This document shows positions 53,615-62,053 of a stretch of DNA of 64,000 nt, in pieces. The stretch comes from Thermotoga sp. SG1 (lineage in GTDB: Bacteria > Thermotogota > Thermotogae > Thermotogales > Thermotogaceae), in NCBI RefSeq assembly GCF_002865985.1, contig NZ_LNDD01000003.1, forward strand, positions 372,001 through 436,000, written 5' to 3'. Below the pieces are notes generated by a model. The model worked only from the letters and a program-made list of their open reading frames with translations. It made no database searches and was not told the DNA's origin. The number at the start of each line of letters is the position of its first letter. Position 1 is the first letter of the stretch. The position numbers and the translations under genes are program-made.

Positions 53615-54723
53615 GCAACGGGAATGCCTCTTCTCTTTGCCAGATCCTCCAGTATTTTTCTTTCTTCTCTAGAAAGGTTCTTTGGAATTTCAACATGTAC
53701 ATTCACAAGGAGGTCGCCCCTTCTACCGTACTCACCCGGCAGTCCTTTCCCTTTCAGACGGAATACCGTCTCGGGCTGTGTGCCAGGTGGTATCTTCAGC
53801 ATGGTTGTACCACCTTCGGGGAGAGGAATCTCGACGGTTGTTCCCAGTATCGCCTGGAGGTAATCTATCGTGATGTCGTATATCAGATCTCTTCCAGATC
53901 TCCTGAACTTGCTATCTGATTTCACTCGAACGGTGATTATCAGATCACCGTAGGGACCACCGTAATAACCCGCGTTACCACCACCGGATATCCTCAAATG
54001 CCCGCCGTCTTCGATGTTTGGGGGTATTTTTATCGTTCTTCGCACTCTTCTGAGAACTCTTCCACTTCCTCCGCACTCATGACACAATTCTCGAGGGACT
54101 CTTCCCGTTCCGCCGCATTCGTCACAGGTTCTTTCACTGACGAAATATCCAAAGAACGACCTTTTTTCTTCTCTGATCCTTCCCGTTCCACCACAGCGTG
54201 GACAGCCGATGTATCCTGAATCTGGCTCTACACCGGTTCCTCCACATCTTAAACACGTTTCGTACCTTTCGTATTCGATGGGAATCTCCGTACCGTTGAT
54301 CAGGTCGGAAAGGTTCACTTCTATGGTGTAGCGTATGTCTTCTCCTCTGCGGGCGTATTTTCTTCTCTCTCTTCGTCCAGATTCCTCACCGAAGAACACG
54401 TCGAATATATCCCTGTTGAAGATATTTTCGAACTCTCTGAAAACGTCTTCGAAGAAGCTGCTACCAGTTTCTGCTTCTTGATAGACGGGTTGTTCCCCGA
54501 CGTATCCAAAACGATCGTACATGGCCCTCTTCTGAGGATCGCTGAGGACCTCGTAGGCTTCCTGAATCTCTTTGAAGCGCTGCTCGGCTTCTTTTCTGTT
54601 TTCTGGATGTCTATCTGGATGCCACTCTTTTACCAGCTTTTTGTACGCTTTTCTTATCTCCTCCTGCGTGGCGTTCCTCGGAACACCGAGGATCTCGTAA
54701 TAATCCTTTTTTTCTCTTTTCAT
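53611..54723 (-). CDS. dnaJ: Chaperone DnaJ
   Basis: Co-chaperone that stimulates DnaK. 370 residues: J domain with His35-Pro-Asp37, a short Gly/Phe-poor linker with acidic residues, then a zinc domain with four CxxCxGxG repeats (CLRCGGTG, CPRCGGTG, CDECGGTG, CHECGGSG) and two beta domains. The G/F linker is short and unusually poor in glycine, containing SSFFEDVFREFENIFNRDIF instead. Last gene of hrcA-grpE-dnaJ, 6 bp after grpE. dnaK is not in this operon. Confidence 0.96.
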   Translation of the reverse strand: MKREKKDYYEILGVPRNATQEEIRKAYKKLVKEWHPDRHPENRKEAEQRFKEIQEAYEVLSDPQKRAMYDRFGYVGEQPVYQEAETGSSFFEDVFREFENIFNRDIFDVFFGEESGRRERRKYARRGEDIRYTIEVNLSDLINGTEIPIEYERYETCLRCGGTGVEPDSGYIGCPRCGGTGRIREEKRSFFGYFVSERTCDECGGTGRVPRELCHECGGSGRVLRRVRRTIKIPPNIEDGGHLRISGGGNAGYYGGPYGDLIITVRVKSDSKFRRSGRDLIYDITIDYLQAILGTTVEIPLPEGGTTMLKIPPGTQPETVFRLKGKGLPGEYGRRGDLLVNVHVEIPKNLSREERKILEDLAKRRGIPVA

Positions 54724-54729
54724 GGAGAA

Positions 54730-55236
54730 TCACTCCTTTTTATCGGGAGGTTCTTCATCTTTCTTTCTCGGTTTCACGGCCACTTTCACCTTCGCTGGCT
54801 TCAATACCTTCCCGTGGAATTTGTAACCACTTTCCAGTACTTCGAGGATAGTGTATTCCTCCACATCGTCCGTTTCAACTCTCTCAACTGCCTCATGTTC
54901 GAACGGATCAAAAGTTTCTCCCACCTGGATCTTAGAGAGGCCTTCCTTTTCCAGTGTATTCAGAAGCTTTTTGTATATCAACTTCACACCATCGTAGAAG
55001 GATTTCTCATGATCCTTCTGATTCAACGCTCTTTCGAAGTCATCGAGTATGGGAATCAGTTTTGAGATGAGGTATTCGTTTGCGTTCTTTATGAGTTCTC
55101 TCTTTTCCCGGGCGACTTCCTCACGGTAATTTTCGTATTCGGCCTTGAGTCTTTTGGCGTATTCTTCGAGTTCCCTGTATTTTTCTTTCAATTCCTCACA
55201 TTCCTGAGAGAGATCCTTCTTTTCTTTTTCAGACAT
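54730..55236 (-). CDS. grpE: Nucleotide exchange factor GrpE
   Basis: Releases ADP from DnaK. 168 residues from the ATG at 55236, chosen for AGGAGGTGATAG just upstream; a longer frame runs back into hrcA and is not real. Long N-terminal coiled coil (about residues 1-80) ends with KLIPILDDFERAL, followed by FYDGVKLIYKKLLNTLEKEGL and the beta-wing with FDPFEHEAV. Its ribosome-binding site overlaps the hrcA stop codon. Confidence 0.97.
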   Translation of the reverse strand: MSEKEKKDLSQECEELKEKYRELEEYAKRLKAEYENYREEVAREKRELIKNANEYLISKLIPILDDFERALNQKDHEKSFYDGVKLIYKKLLNTLEKEGLSKIQVGETFDPFEHEAVERVETDDVEEYTILEVLESGYKFHGKVLKPAKVKVAVKPRKKDEEPPDKKE

Positions 55237-55240
55237 TCTA

Positions 55241-56260
55241 TCACCTCCTGGCAGCCGATGTGAAGTACTCCGAAAGTCTGTTGAGTACGTAGTTGAAAAC
55301 CCTGTGGTTTCTGTCGTACCTGGTGATCTTTGAGGTGAAAAGATGGACGCTTCCAATAGGCGATGAACCTTTGTAGTATCTACCAGAGAAAACGGCAAAT
55401 CTCTCCAGTTTTTTCCTTCCGATCTCTTTTCCGATCTTCACCGTAATGTCTTTGTCGTTTTCTATGAGACTCTCTAGAAAACGATGGTCCTTTAACTCTT
55501 CCAGAAGGTGCTTTATATCTTCCAGAGAGAGAGTATCGTCCTTCAGGAGATTTTCAAAGCCAACGTCTATGTACCTTTCCAGTTTTTCGTTCATCACGGA
55601 TTCTATGAGTTTGAGAATACCGCTTCCTCTGAGAGTTTCTACCTTTCCTGTTAGCACGTCTTCAACTGTTCTTCCCCTCAAAAGGAAGTTCAGCTGTCTT
55701 TCTATTTCCTCCCAATTCAAATCGTCATGGATTCTAATGGGAGTGATCTTAGAAATACCGAATTCTGTCAGTATTGAGAAAATAAGGTAATCCTCGGATA
55801 TCGGTGTGAGGATCACCCTGAGTATTTTCAAATCTCTGGGATTTGGTCTTTCTATGAGAACGTACCCTTCGGCCAGCCGGGCAAGAAGATTGCCAGCCAG
55901 AAGCAGGATTTTTTCTGGATCTGCAAGCGGAATTAACCTGAAGGTATCCACCTCCAGGTTCAGTTCTTCGGTTTCTTTGGAGATCTTTACCATTTCTTCG
56001 TAGTAGAATCTGAGTCCCTTGTCCGTTGGAACCCGGCCAGCCGAGGTATGAGGTTGGTATATGTAACCAAGGTATTCCAGTTTCTTCATATCGTTTCTTA
56101 TGGTGGCACTGCTAAAATTTATATTGCTCACTTCGAGAACCCTCTGTGAGCTGACGGGTTTTTTGTTCTCTATGTACTCTTTCACAATGCAGTAAAGTAC
56201 CTTTCTTTGGCGGTCGTTCAGGTTTCTTTGGTGTTCACCCTTGTTTTGGAGCCTTCTCAT
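55241..56260 (-). CDS. hrcA: Heat-inducible repressor HrcA
   Basis: Represses class I heat-shock genes by binding CIRCE; its folding depends on GroEL. 339 residues. The N-terminal winged helix (about 10-95) reads NDRQRKVLYCIVKEYIE, SSATIRNDMKKLEYLG and a wing with QPHTSAGRVPTDKG. GAF-like and dimerisation domains follow. The ATG lies two bases after a perfect CIRCE element and its ribosome-binding site is inside that element, so the operon is autoregulated. Confidence 0.97.
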   Translation of the reverse strand: MRRLQNKGEHQRNLNDRQRKVLYCIVKEYIENKKPVSSQRVLEVSNINFSSATIRNDMKKLEYLGYIYQPHTSAGRVPTDKGLRFYYEEMVKISKETEELNLEVDTFRLIPLADPEKILLLAGNLLARLAEGYVLIERPNPRDLKILRVILTPISEDYLIFSILTEFGISKITPIRIHDDLNWEEIERQLNFLLRGRTVEDVLTGKVETLRGSGILKLIESVMNEKLERYIDVGFENLLKDDTLSLEDIKHLLEELKDHRFLESLIENDKDITVKIGKEIGRKKLERFAVFSGRYYKGSSPIGSVHLFTSKITRYDRNHRVFNYVLNRLSEYFTSAARR

Positions 56261-56261
56261 T

Positions 56262-56288
56262 TTAGCACTCCTTTCTTTTGAGTGCTAA
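56262..56288 (-). promoter_or_regulatory. CIRCE operator of the hrcA-grpE-dnaJ operon
   Basis: Perfect TTAGCACTC / GAGTGCTAA inverted repeat with the standard 9-bp spacer. On the transcribed strand, the spacer end and second arm include AAAGGAGTG, which doubles as the hrcA ribosome-binding site. Confidence 0.97.
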
Positions 56289-56292
56289 TAAT

Positions 56293-56321
56293 AGTTTAGC
56301 ATACATCTTGAAAGAATTCAA
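56293..56321 (-). promoter_or_regulatory. Sigma-A promoter of hrcA-grpE-dnaJ
   Basis: On the minus strand TTGAAT (56321-56316), 17 bp, TAAACT (56298-56293). Transcription would begin around 56286, inside CIRCE. Confidence 0.75.
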
Positions 56322-56345
56322 GGTCAGAAGAGAAAACAAAAGGAC

Positions 56346-56374
56346 TTGATTTACGAATGGAAAATTGCTACCAT
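56346..56374 (+). promoter_or_regulatory. Promoter of tRNA-Leu(CAA)
   Basis: TTGATT (56346-56351), 17-bp spacer, TACCAT (56369-56374); a TATTAT follows at 56374-56379 as an alternative -10. Confidence 0.5.
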
Positions 56375-56385
56375 ATTATACGGGA

Positions 56386-56472
56386 GCCGAGGTGGCGGAA
56401 TGGCAGACGCGGCTGACTCAAAATCAGCTGGGGGATAACCCCGTGCGGGTTCAAGTCCCGCCCTCGGCACCA
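56386..56472 (+). tRNA. tRNA-Leu (anticodon CAA)
   Basis: 87 nt, class II. Acceptor GCCGAGG / CCTCGGC, discriminator A, encoded CCA. Anticodon stem GCTGA/TCAGC encloses CTCAAAA, anticodon CAA at 56419-56421. The acceptor, D and T arms are nearly identical to the tRNA-Leu(CAG) at 22168. Confidence 0.97.
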
Positions 56473-56475
56473 GGA

Positions 56476-56502
56476 GGGGCTCTAGGAGCCCCATTTGTTT
56501 TT
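56476..56502 (+). terminator. Terminator after tRNA-Leu(CAA)
   Basis: 7-bp stem GGGGCTC / GAGCCCC with a TAG loop, followed by ATTTGTTTTT. Confidence 0.85.
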
Positions 56503-56520
56503 AATGAAGGAGGTTGATCG

Positions 56521-57528
56521 ATGACCAGGGTCGTGAAGGTGAATCCTCTCTTTCCCAATGAAAGAGCCCTGAAAGAGGCCGCCGATCTTCTGAAAAAAGG
56601 GGAGGTTGTTGTCTTTCCGACAGAAACGGTCTACGGAATAGGGGCGGATGCTTACAACGAGAAAGCGTGCAGGAAGATATTCGAAATCAAGGGAAGACCC
56701 GCAGACAACCCTCTGATAGTCCACATATGTTCATTTTCCCAACTCGAAGAGGTGGCAGATGGGTACGAACCTTTCAGAAAGTTTCTGGAGAGATTCTGGC
56801 CTGGTCCTTTAACGGTCATACTTCCGAAGAAGTCCTGGAGAATTTCTAATGTGGTCACTGCGGGACTTCCCACGGTGGCTGTGAGAATGCCGGCTCACCC
56901 GGTGGCCATGAAACTGATAGAAATGCTGGGAGATCCCATTGCTGCCCCGAGTGCGAACCTGTCTGGAAGACCCAGCGCGACGAACGTGGATCACGTTGTG
57001 GAGGACTTCATGGGACGGGTGAGCCTGATACTGGACGCAGGGAACACACCGCTTGGCCTGGAATCCACCATAATAGATCTTTCAAAAGAAAAGCCTGTCC
57101 TTTTGAGGCCGGGCCCTGTAGAGGTTGAAAGACTGAAAGAGTTCTTCCCCAATCTTGTTGTACCGGATTTCGTGAAAAAAGGGGAGTTCAGAGGAAAACC
57201 TCTGGCACCGGGCATGAAATACCGTCACTACGCTCCCTCAAAGCCGTTGATACTCGTAGAAAACCTCGAGAAGATGAAGAACGTTTTGAAAGAGTTTCCC
57301 GATCACGTTGTGATATGTGTCGAAGAGAGGAAGGCCCTGTACGGAGACAGAATCGTCGTAGGTTCTTTGAAAAATCCCTACAGCATAGCGCAGAACCTCT
57401 TTGCAGCACTCAGAGAAGCGGAAAAGAGAGAAAAAGAGTATATAATTGTTGAGGGACTGGAGGAAAGAGGCATACTCTTTGCGGTGATGAACCGATTGAG
57501 GAAGGCCGCCTCCAGGATCGTGAGGTGA
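56521..57528 (+). CDS. Threonylcarbamoyl-AMP synthase, Sua5 type
   Basis: Makes threonylcarbamoyl-AMP from threonine, bicarbonate and ATP, the first step of t6A37 synthesis in tRNA. 335 residues: a YrdC/TsaC domain (TETVYGIGADAYN, KGRPADNPLIVHI, APSANLSGRPSAT) followed by the extra Sua5 C-terminal domain (about 215-335, introduced by PLAPGMKYRHYAPSKP). ATG with AAGGAGGTTGATCG. t6A is also the substrate of MtaB at 34530. HK853-type kinase follows after 9 bp. Confidence 0.95.
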   Translation: MTRVVKVNPLFPNERALKEAADLLKKGEVVVFPTETVYGIGADAYNEKACRKIFEIKGRPADNPLIVHICSFSQLEEVADGYEPFRKFLERFWPGPLTVILPKKSWRISNVVTAGLPTVAVRMPAHPVAMKLIEMLGDPIAAPSANLSGRPSATNVDHVVEDFMGRVSLILDAGNTPLGLESTIIDLSKEKPVLLRPGPVEVERLKEFFPNLVVPDFVKKGEFRGKPLAPGMKYRHYAPSKPLILVENLEKMKNVLKEFPDHVVICVEERKALYGDRIVVGSLKNPYSIAQNLFAALREAEKREKEYIIVEGLEERGILFAVMNRLRKAASRIVR

Positions 57529-57537
57529 AAGATCTAG

Positions 57538-58995
57538 ATGGACAAAACCCAGGAACGAACCGATAAGTTGCTTTTGCTTCTTTCTATATTGATAATGGAG
57601 TTTTCCAACGTAAAGGAAGAGAGGGATGTCCTTCTTAGCCTGTTGAACCTTGTGAAGAAGGTCGTTGATGTGAACGATCTGGTTCTGATCGACGAAAACA
57701 AGCGGGTTGTGCTGGGAAGAGAACTCGATGTTTCAAGATTCGAGGAGTTCATAGAATGGGCTACAAAACAGGCATCTCCAGCTTTTGTGGAAGAGGCAGG
57801 AAGATACGTCGGAATCATTCCTCTGGTCAAACTCGGAAGGTCCTTCGGGAGTCTGATCGTCTTCATGGATCACCAACCTTCGATGGAAGAGACAGAGATC
57901 TTCAGAATTTTTTCGGTTCTTTCTTCCATCGTACTGGAAAACGTCAGGCTCTACAGAGAACTTGAAGAAACGTACGACTACGTGAACACTATCCTCAACA
58001 ACCTTCCGGAGGGTATCTTCGTTTATTCAAACGGAGAAATACGTTTTCAGAACGAAAGGTTCGCAAGGGAAAGTTTCCCAGAAGATGTTATGAAGAAAGC
58101 GATGGAGATTTCAGAAGAGGCAATTTCGCTTGGAGTTCAGAGAACTGGGGAAGTCGAATCTGAGGACGAGTTCTTTTCTATCACCTCCATTCCTCTGCTC
58201 TACAACGGTGAGACACAGGCCCTGACGATCGTAGAAAACATCACGGCATCGAAGGAACTAGAAAGGCTAAAACGCATAGACAGGATGAAAACAGAGTTCG
58301 TTGCGAACATATCCCATGAGCTCAGAACCCCTCTGACTGCTATAAAAGCCTACACGGAGACCATGTACAACAGCTTGGAGGAACTCGACGCGGATACCCT
58401 GAAAGAATTTCTGGAAGTTGTACTCGATCAGAGCAATCACCTTGAAAGTCTTCTCGACGAACTTCTCGATTTCTCCAAACTCGAAAGAAAAGCACTGCAA
58501 ATAAAAAAGGAAAAAATCAACATCTGCGAACTGGTGGAAAGCGCCGTCAGTGCCATCAAAGAATTCGCAGCTTCTCAGGGTGTAAAAGTCTTTCTGGAAA
58601 AGAAGGTTCCATGCTTCGAGGTGGAAGTCGATCCAACGAGGATGAAACAGGTTCTTTTGAACCTTCTGAGTAACGGTGTGAAGTACTCGAAAAAGGATGA
58701 ACCAGAAAAATATGTGAAGGTGGTTCTGGACAAAAACGAAGATGGTATTCTCATTGTTGTGGAAGACAACGGTATAGGGATACCGGAACACGCCAGAGAA
58801 AAGATCTTCGAACAGTTCTACAGAGTCGACTCTTCCTTGACTTACGAAGTTTCTGGAACGGGTCTGGGACTTGCCATTACAAAAGAGATCGTGGAACTCC
58901 ACGGCGGAAGAATCTGGGTTGAGAGTGAGGAGGGGAAGGGATCCAGGTTTTTCGTGTGGATCCCGCATGATCATGGCACTGAAGATAATCGATAA
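57538..58995 (+). CDS. Sensor histidine kinase, HK853 type
   Basis: 485 residues. One hydrophobic segment near the N-terminus (residues about 11-20), a GAF/PAS-like sensor region (about 30-145), a second PAS-like region (150-240), then the kinase core. The phospho-acceptor is His260 in NISHELRTPL, exactly the number reported for T. maritima HK853. ATP-binding domain: N-box NLLSNGVKYSKK, G1 VEDNGIGIP, F-box IFEQFYRVD, G2 GTGLGLAITKEI. No response regulator is adjacent, consistent with HK853 being an orphan whose partner is encoded elsewhere. Overlaps the HDOD gene by 29 bp. Confidence 0.95.
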   Translation: MDKTQERTDKLLLLLSILIMEFSNVKEERDVLLSLLNLVKKVVDVNDLVLIDENKRVVLGRELDVSRFEEFIEWATKQASPAFVEEAGRYVGIIPLVKLGRSFGSLIVFMDHQPSMEETEIFRIFSVLSSIVLENVRLYRELEETYDYVNTILNNLPEGIFVYSNGEIRFQNERFARESFPEDVMKKAMEISEEAISLGVQRTGEVESEDEFFSITSIPLLYNGETQALTIVENITASKELERLKRIDRMKTEFVANISHELRTPLTAIKAYTETMYNSLEELDADTLKEFLEVVLDQSNHLESLLDELLDFSKLERKALQIKKEKINICELVESAVSAIKEFAASQGVKVFLEKKVPCFEVEVDPTRMKQVLLNLLSNGVKYSKKDEPEKYVKVVLDKNEDGILIVVEDNGIGIPEHAREKIFEQFYRVDSSLTYEVSGTGLGLAITKEIVELHGGRIWVESEEGKGSRFFVWIPHDHGTEDNR

Positions 58996-59830
58996 GATAC
59001 TCGAGGGTATCGACAAGTTACCATCTCCCAACATCGTCGTTCAAAGGATAGTGGCCGTGTGTTCAAATCCGGTTGCTTCTTCCTCGGAAGTTGCCAACAC
59101 CCTCATGATGGATGCAAGTCTCAGTGCCAGGGTCTTGAAACTTGCAAATTCTGCTTATTACGGGATTCCCCGGAAAATAACAACCCTGAGTGAAGCAGTC
59201 ATGATACTGGGATTCAAGACTGTCAGGAACCTTGCTTTGAGCGTTTTCACCTACGATATGATCTTCAAGAACAGATCCTCTAGCATCGACAGAGAAAAAC
59301 TCTGGGCGCACTTTATTGCAACGGCCGTTGCCTCAGAAACCATTGCAGAGACAGTCGGTTACCCGCTGAAGGAAGAGATATTCATAGCGGGACTACTCCA
59401 CGACATAGGAAAAGTGGTTTACGACTTTCTTCTCTCTGACGTTCTGGAGATGGAGGTAAGAATCGCTCAGAAGTTAAAGAAGAACCTGATCGAAGTGGAA
59501 GAGGAACTGGAGGTGCCCCCTCACACCGAAGTTGGGGCAAAGCTTCTGAAAAACTGGAATTTTCCGGATCTTCTTGTTTTCACAGCAGACTATCATCATC
59601 GAGTTGATGCAAACCCCAACGAACTGTTCATCAATCAGGTGTCGATGGTCCATGTTGGGGATGTCCTGGCGAACCTCATGATGAAAGGTGCGTCTCTTTC
59701 GTGGGGAGATCCTGTTCTTTCTCATTTTGCTCTGAACACACTCAGATTGAAGCCACGTCTTGTTTTAAGAGTTCTTGAGAGATCCAGGGAAAAATACGAG
59801 AAGGCAAAGGAGTTTCTGAGTCTGGATTAG
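58967..59830 (+). CDS. HDOD-domain signalling protein
   Basis: 287 residues, almost entirely an HDOD domain, a non-catalytic relative of HD phosphohydrolases. Motifs: LPSPNIVVQRIVAVCS, ARVLKLANSAYYGI, GFKTVRNLALSVFTYD, and an HD remnant GLLHDIGKVVYDFL with the HD pair retained; a second HHR appears at ADYHHRVD. Start ATG 58967 or 58973; neither has a strong ribosome-binding site, so translation may be coupled to the histidine kinase it overlaps. A downstream partner in the kinase's signalling is plausible. Confidence 0.88.
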   Translation: MIMALKIIDKILEGIDKLPSPNIVVQRIVAVCSNPVASSSEVANTLMMDASLSARVLKLANSAYYGIPRKITTLSEAVMILGFKTVRNLALSVFTYDMIFKNRSSSIDREKLWAHFIATAVASETIAETVGYPLKEEIFIAGLLHDIGKVVYDFLLSDVLEMEVRIAQKLKKNLIEVEEELEVPPHTEVGAKLLKNWNFPDLLVFTADYHHRVDANPNELFINQVSMVHVGDVLANLMMKGASLSWGDPVLSHFALNTLRLKPRLVLRVLERSREKYEKAKEFLSLD

Positions 59831-59842
59831 GAGGTGAAAAGA

Positions 59843-60232
59843 ATGCATCCTCTCTATAGAAAGGCGATGTTGGAATCGGAGATACAGAAACTTCTGGCCG
59901 AGGCGCTTCGACAGCTGAGAGATCCACGTTTGAAGAAAGAATTTGTGACCTTTTCTCGCGTCGAACTTTCAAAGGACAAGAAATACGCTGACGTTTACGT
60001 AAGTTTTCTGGGAAGTCCTCAGGAGCGAAAGGAAGCGGTGGAAATATTGAACAGGGCAAAGGGTTTCTTCAGAACCTATGTGGCAAAGAATCTGAAACTC
60101 TACGTTGCTCCGGAGATTCGCTTCTACGAAGACAAAGGAATAGAAGCGAGCGTCAGGGTACATCAGTTGCTGAATCAACTGGGCTTCGATCCGTTTAAAC
60201 ACGAAGAAGAGGAAGGTGAAAACAAGGAATGA
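59843..60232 (+). CDS. rbfA: Ribosome-binding factor A
   Basis: 30S maturation factor with a KH-like fold, 129 residues. The ATG at 59843 follows AGGAGGTGAAAAG. Typical start HPLYRKAMLESEIQKLLAEAL then LRDPRLKKEFVTFSRVELSKD-like strand and YADVYVSFLGS. The C-terminal Glu-rich tail is unstructured. Overlaps truB by ATGA. Confidence 0.95.
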   Translation: MHPLYRKAMLESEIQKLLAEALRQLRDPRLKKEFVTFSRVELSKDKKYADVYVSFLGSPQERKEAVEILNRAKGFFRTYVAKNLKLYVAPEIRFYEDKGIEASVRVHQLLNQLGFDPFKHEEEEGENKE

Positions 60233-61158
60233 AACACGGAGTCCTCGTAGCCTACAAGCCGAAGGGTCCAACCTCACACGATGTGGTGGATGAAGTACGA
60301 AAGAAGCTGAAAACACGGAAGGTGGGACACGGTGGAACCCTGGATCCCTTCGCCTGCGGTGTGCTCATTCTAGGGGTGAACCAGGGAACGCGTCTTCTTG
60401 AGTTCTACAAGAACCTGAACAAGGTCTACTGGGTGAAGATGAGGCTCGGGCTGATTACAGAGACCTTCGACATAACGGGAGAAGTCGTCGAAGAAAGAGA
60501 GTGCAACGTCACGGAGGAGGAAATAAAAGAGGCCATCTTTTCTTTCGTTGGAGAGTACGATCAAGTACCACCCGCTTATTCTGCGAAGAAATACAGGGGC
60601 GAGAGACTCTACAAACTGGCAAGAGAGGGTAAAATCATAAGACTTCCTCCAAGAAGGGTGAAGATCTTCAGAATCTGGGATGTGGTGATAGATGGAAAAA
60701 CCGTCTCTTTCAGGGTGGAGGTCTCGCCCGGAACTTATGTGAGGTCTCTCTGCATGGACATCGGATACAAACTTGGTTGTGGGGCGACCGTCGTAGAGCT
60801 TGTGAGAGAGAGTGTGGGGCCGCACACCCTCGAAGAAAGTCTCAACGTCTTCGAAGCATCGCCGGAGGAGATAGAAAACAGAGTGATCCCGATGGAAAGG
60901 TGCCTGGAGTGGCTCCCACGCGTGGTGATCTTTCAGGATTTTTCTGAAAGGATCCTCAACGGATCCCAGGTGTTTCTGGAGATGCTGAAGGAATGGGATG
61001 AGTTCAGGAAGGAAGACACGGTGAGAGTCTTCGATGAAGAGGGAAATCTTCTTGCGCTCGCGGAGGCAGAGAGAAACGCTTCTTTTCTTCGTACATTGAA
61101 AAGACAGGGCAGGAACGAACGAGTTTTGAAATTGAAAAAGGTTTTCAACACGAGGTGA
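60229..61158 (+). CDS. truB: tRNA pseudouridine-55 synthase TruB
   Basis: Makes pseudouridine 55 in the T-loop of tRNAs. 309 residues. The catalytic aspartate is in GHGGTLDPFACGVL (about residue 39); other motifs are AYKPKGPTSHDVVDEVR, YSAKKYRGERLYKLAREG and VEVSPGTYVRSLCMDIG. A C-terminal PUA domain occupies about 235-309. The rbfA-truB-ribF order is conserved in many bacteria. Confidence 0.97.
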   Translation: MKHGVLVAYKPKGPTSHDVVDEVRKKLKTRKVGHGGTLDPFACGVLILGVNQGTRLLEFYKNLNKVYWVKMRLGLITETFDITGEVVEERECNVTEEEIKEAIFSFVGEYDQVPPAYSAKKYRGERLYKLAREGKIIRLPPRRVKIFRIWDVVIDGKTVSFRVEVSPGTYVRSLCMDIGYKLGCGATVVELVRESVGPHTLEESLNVFEASPEEIENRVIPMERCLEWLPRVVIFQDFSERILNGSQVFLEMLKEWDEFRKEDTVRVFDEEGNLLALAEAERNASFLRTLKRQGRNERVLKLKKVFNTR

Positions 61159-61162
61159 AAAA

Positions 61163-62053
61163 ATGATTGTCAGCATCGGTGTTTTCGACGGAGTTCACGT
61201 TGGGCATCGCAAGGTTCTTGAGAAACTCAGGGAAGTGGCCTCTTCAAAGAAAATGCCTGCTCTTGTGTTCACCATATCCCATCCCCCCGAATATCTCTCA
61301 CCCGATTTTCTAGGTCTTTTGTTGCCTGTAGAAGAGAGGGTGGCGATTCTTTCAAAATTTTCGGAAGTGGTCGTACTGGATTTTTTTCAGATCAAAGATC
61401 TGTCACCGAAAGAATTTGTCGAAAAGTATTTGCCAGATGTCTCTGGGGTGGTCGTTGGAAGAGATTTCAGATTCGGAAAGAACGCCGAGGGAGATATTTC
61501 TTTTTTGAGAAAAAACGGACTGGAAGTGTACGAAGTGCCCGACACGATCGTCAACGGAAAGAAAGTGAGCAGTTCTCTGATCAGAAAACTCGTCCAGGAA
61601 GGAAGGGTGGAGGAGATACCACCCTATCTTGGCAGGCACTATGAGATATCAGGGATTGTCTACAGAGACAGACAGTTCGGAAGAAAGTTGGGGTTTCCAA
61701 CGGCCAACATCGACAGGGGAAGAGAAAAACTCGTGAATTTGAAAAACGGAGTATATTTTGTGAAGGTGCATTTGCCGAATCAGGAAGAGAAATTCGGTGT
61801 CATGAACGTGGGATTCAGACCTACCGTGGGCGATTCTACGCACGTGAAATACGAGGTCTACATACTGGATTTCGAAGGAGATCTGTACGGTGCCCACCTG
61901 AAGGTGGAAGTTCTGAAGTTCATAAGGCCAGAAAAGAAGTTCAACTCAATTGAAGAGTTGAAAGATACGATCGCTCAGGACATCGAGAATGCAAAACGGT
62001 TGATGGATGATATAATCAATTCGAAGTTATCCAGAAGAGGTGATGGTGAATGA
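61163..62053 (+). CDS. ribF: Bifunctional riboflavin kinase / FAD synthetase
   Basis: Converts riboflavin to FMN and FMN to FAD. 296 residues: the N-terminal nucleotidyltransferase domain has IGVFDGVHVGHRKVL with the HxGH motif and SSSLIRKLVQEGRV; the C-terminal kinase domain has GIVYRDRQFGRKLGFPTANI and NVGFRPTVGDST. Start ATG with AGGTG just after truB. Its stop overlaps the ECF S-component gene by ATGA. FabK and other flavoenzymes use its products. Confidence 0.97.
   Translation: MIVSIGVFDGVHVGHRKVLEKLREVASSKKMPALVFTISHPPEYLSPDFLGLLLPVEERVAILSKFSEVVVLDFFQIKDLSPKEFVEKYLPDVSGVVVGRDFRFGKNAEGDISFLRKNGLEVYEVPDTIVNGKKVSSSLIRKLVQEGRVEEIPPYLGRHYEISGIVYRDRQFGRKLGFPTANIDRGREKLVNLKNGVYFVKVHLPNQEEKFGVMNVGFRPTVGDSTHVKYEVYILDFEGDLYGAHLKVEVLKFIRPEKKFNSIEELKDTIAQDIENAKRLMDDIINSKLSRRGDGE

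Noticed and set aside
54730-55398. Longer grpE frame starting at 55398
   Set aside because: The extra N-terminal residues are encoded inside hrcA, look non-native, and the AGGAGGTGATAG site points to the ATG at 55236.
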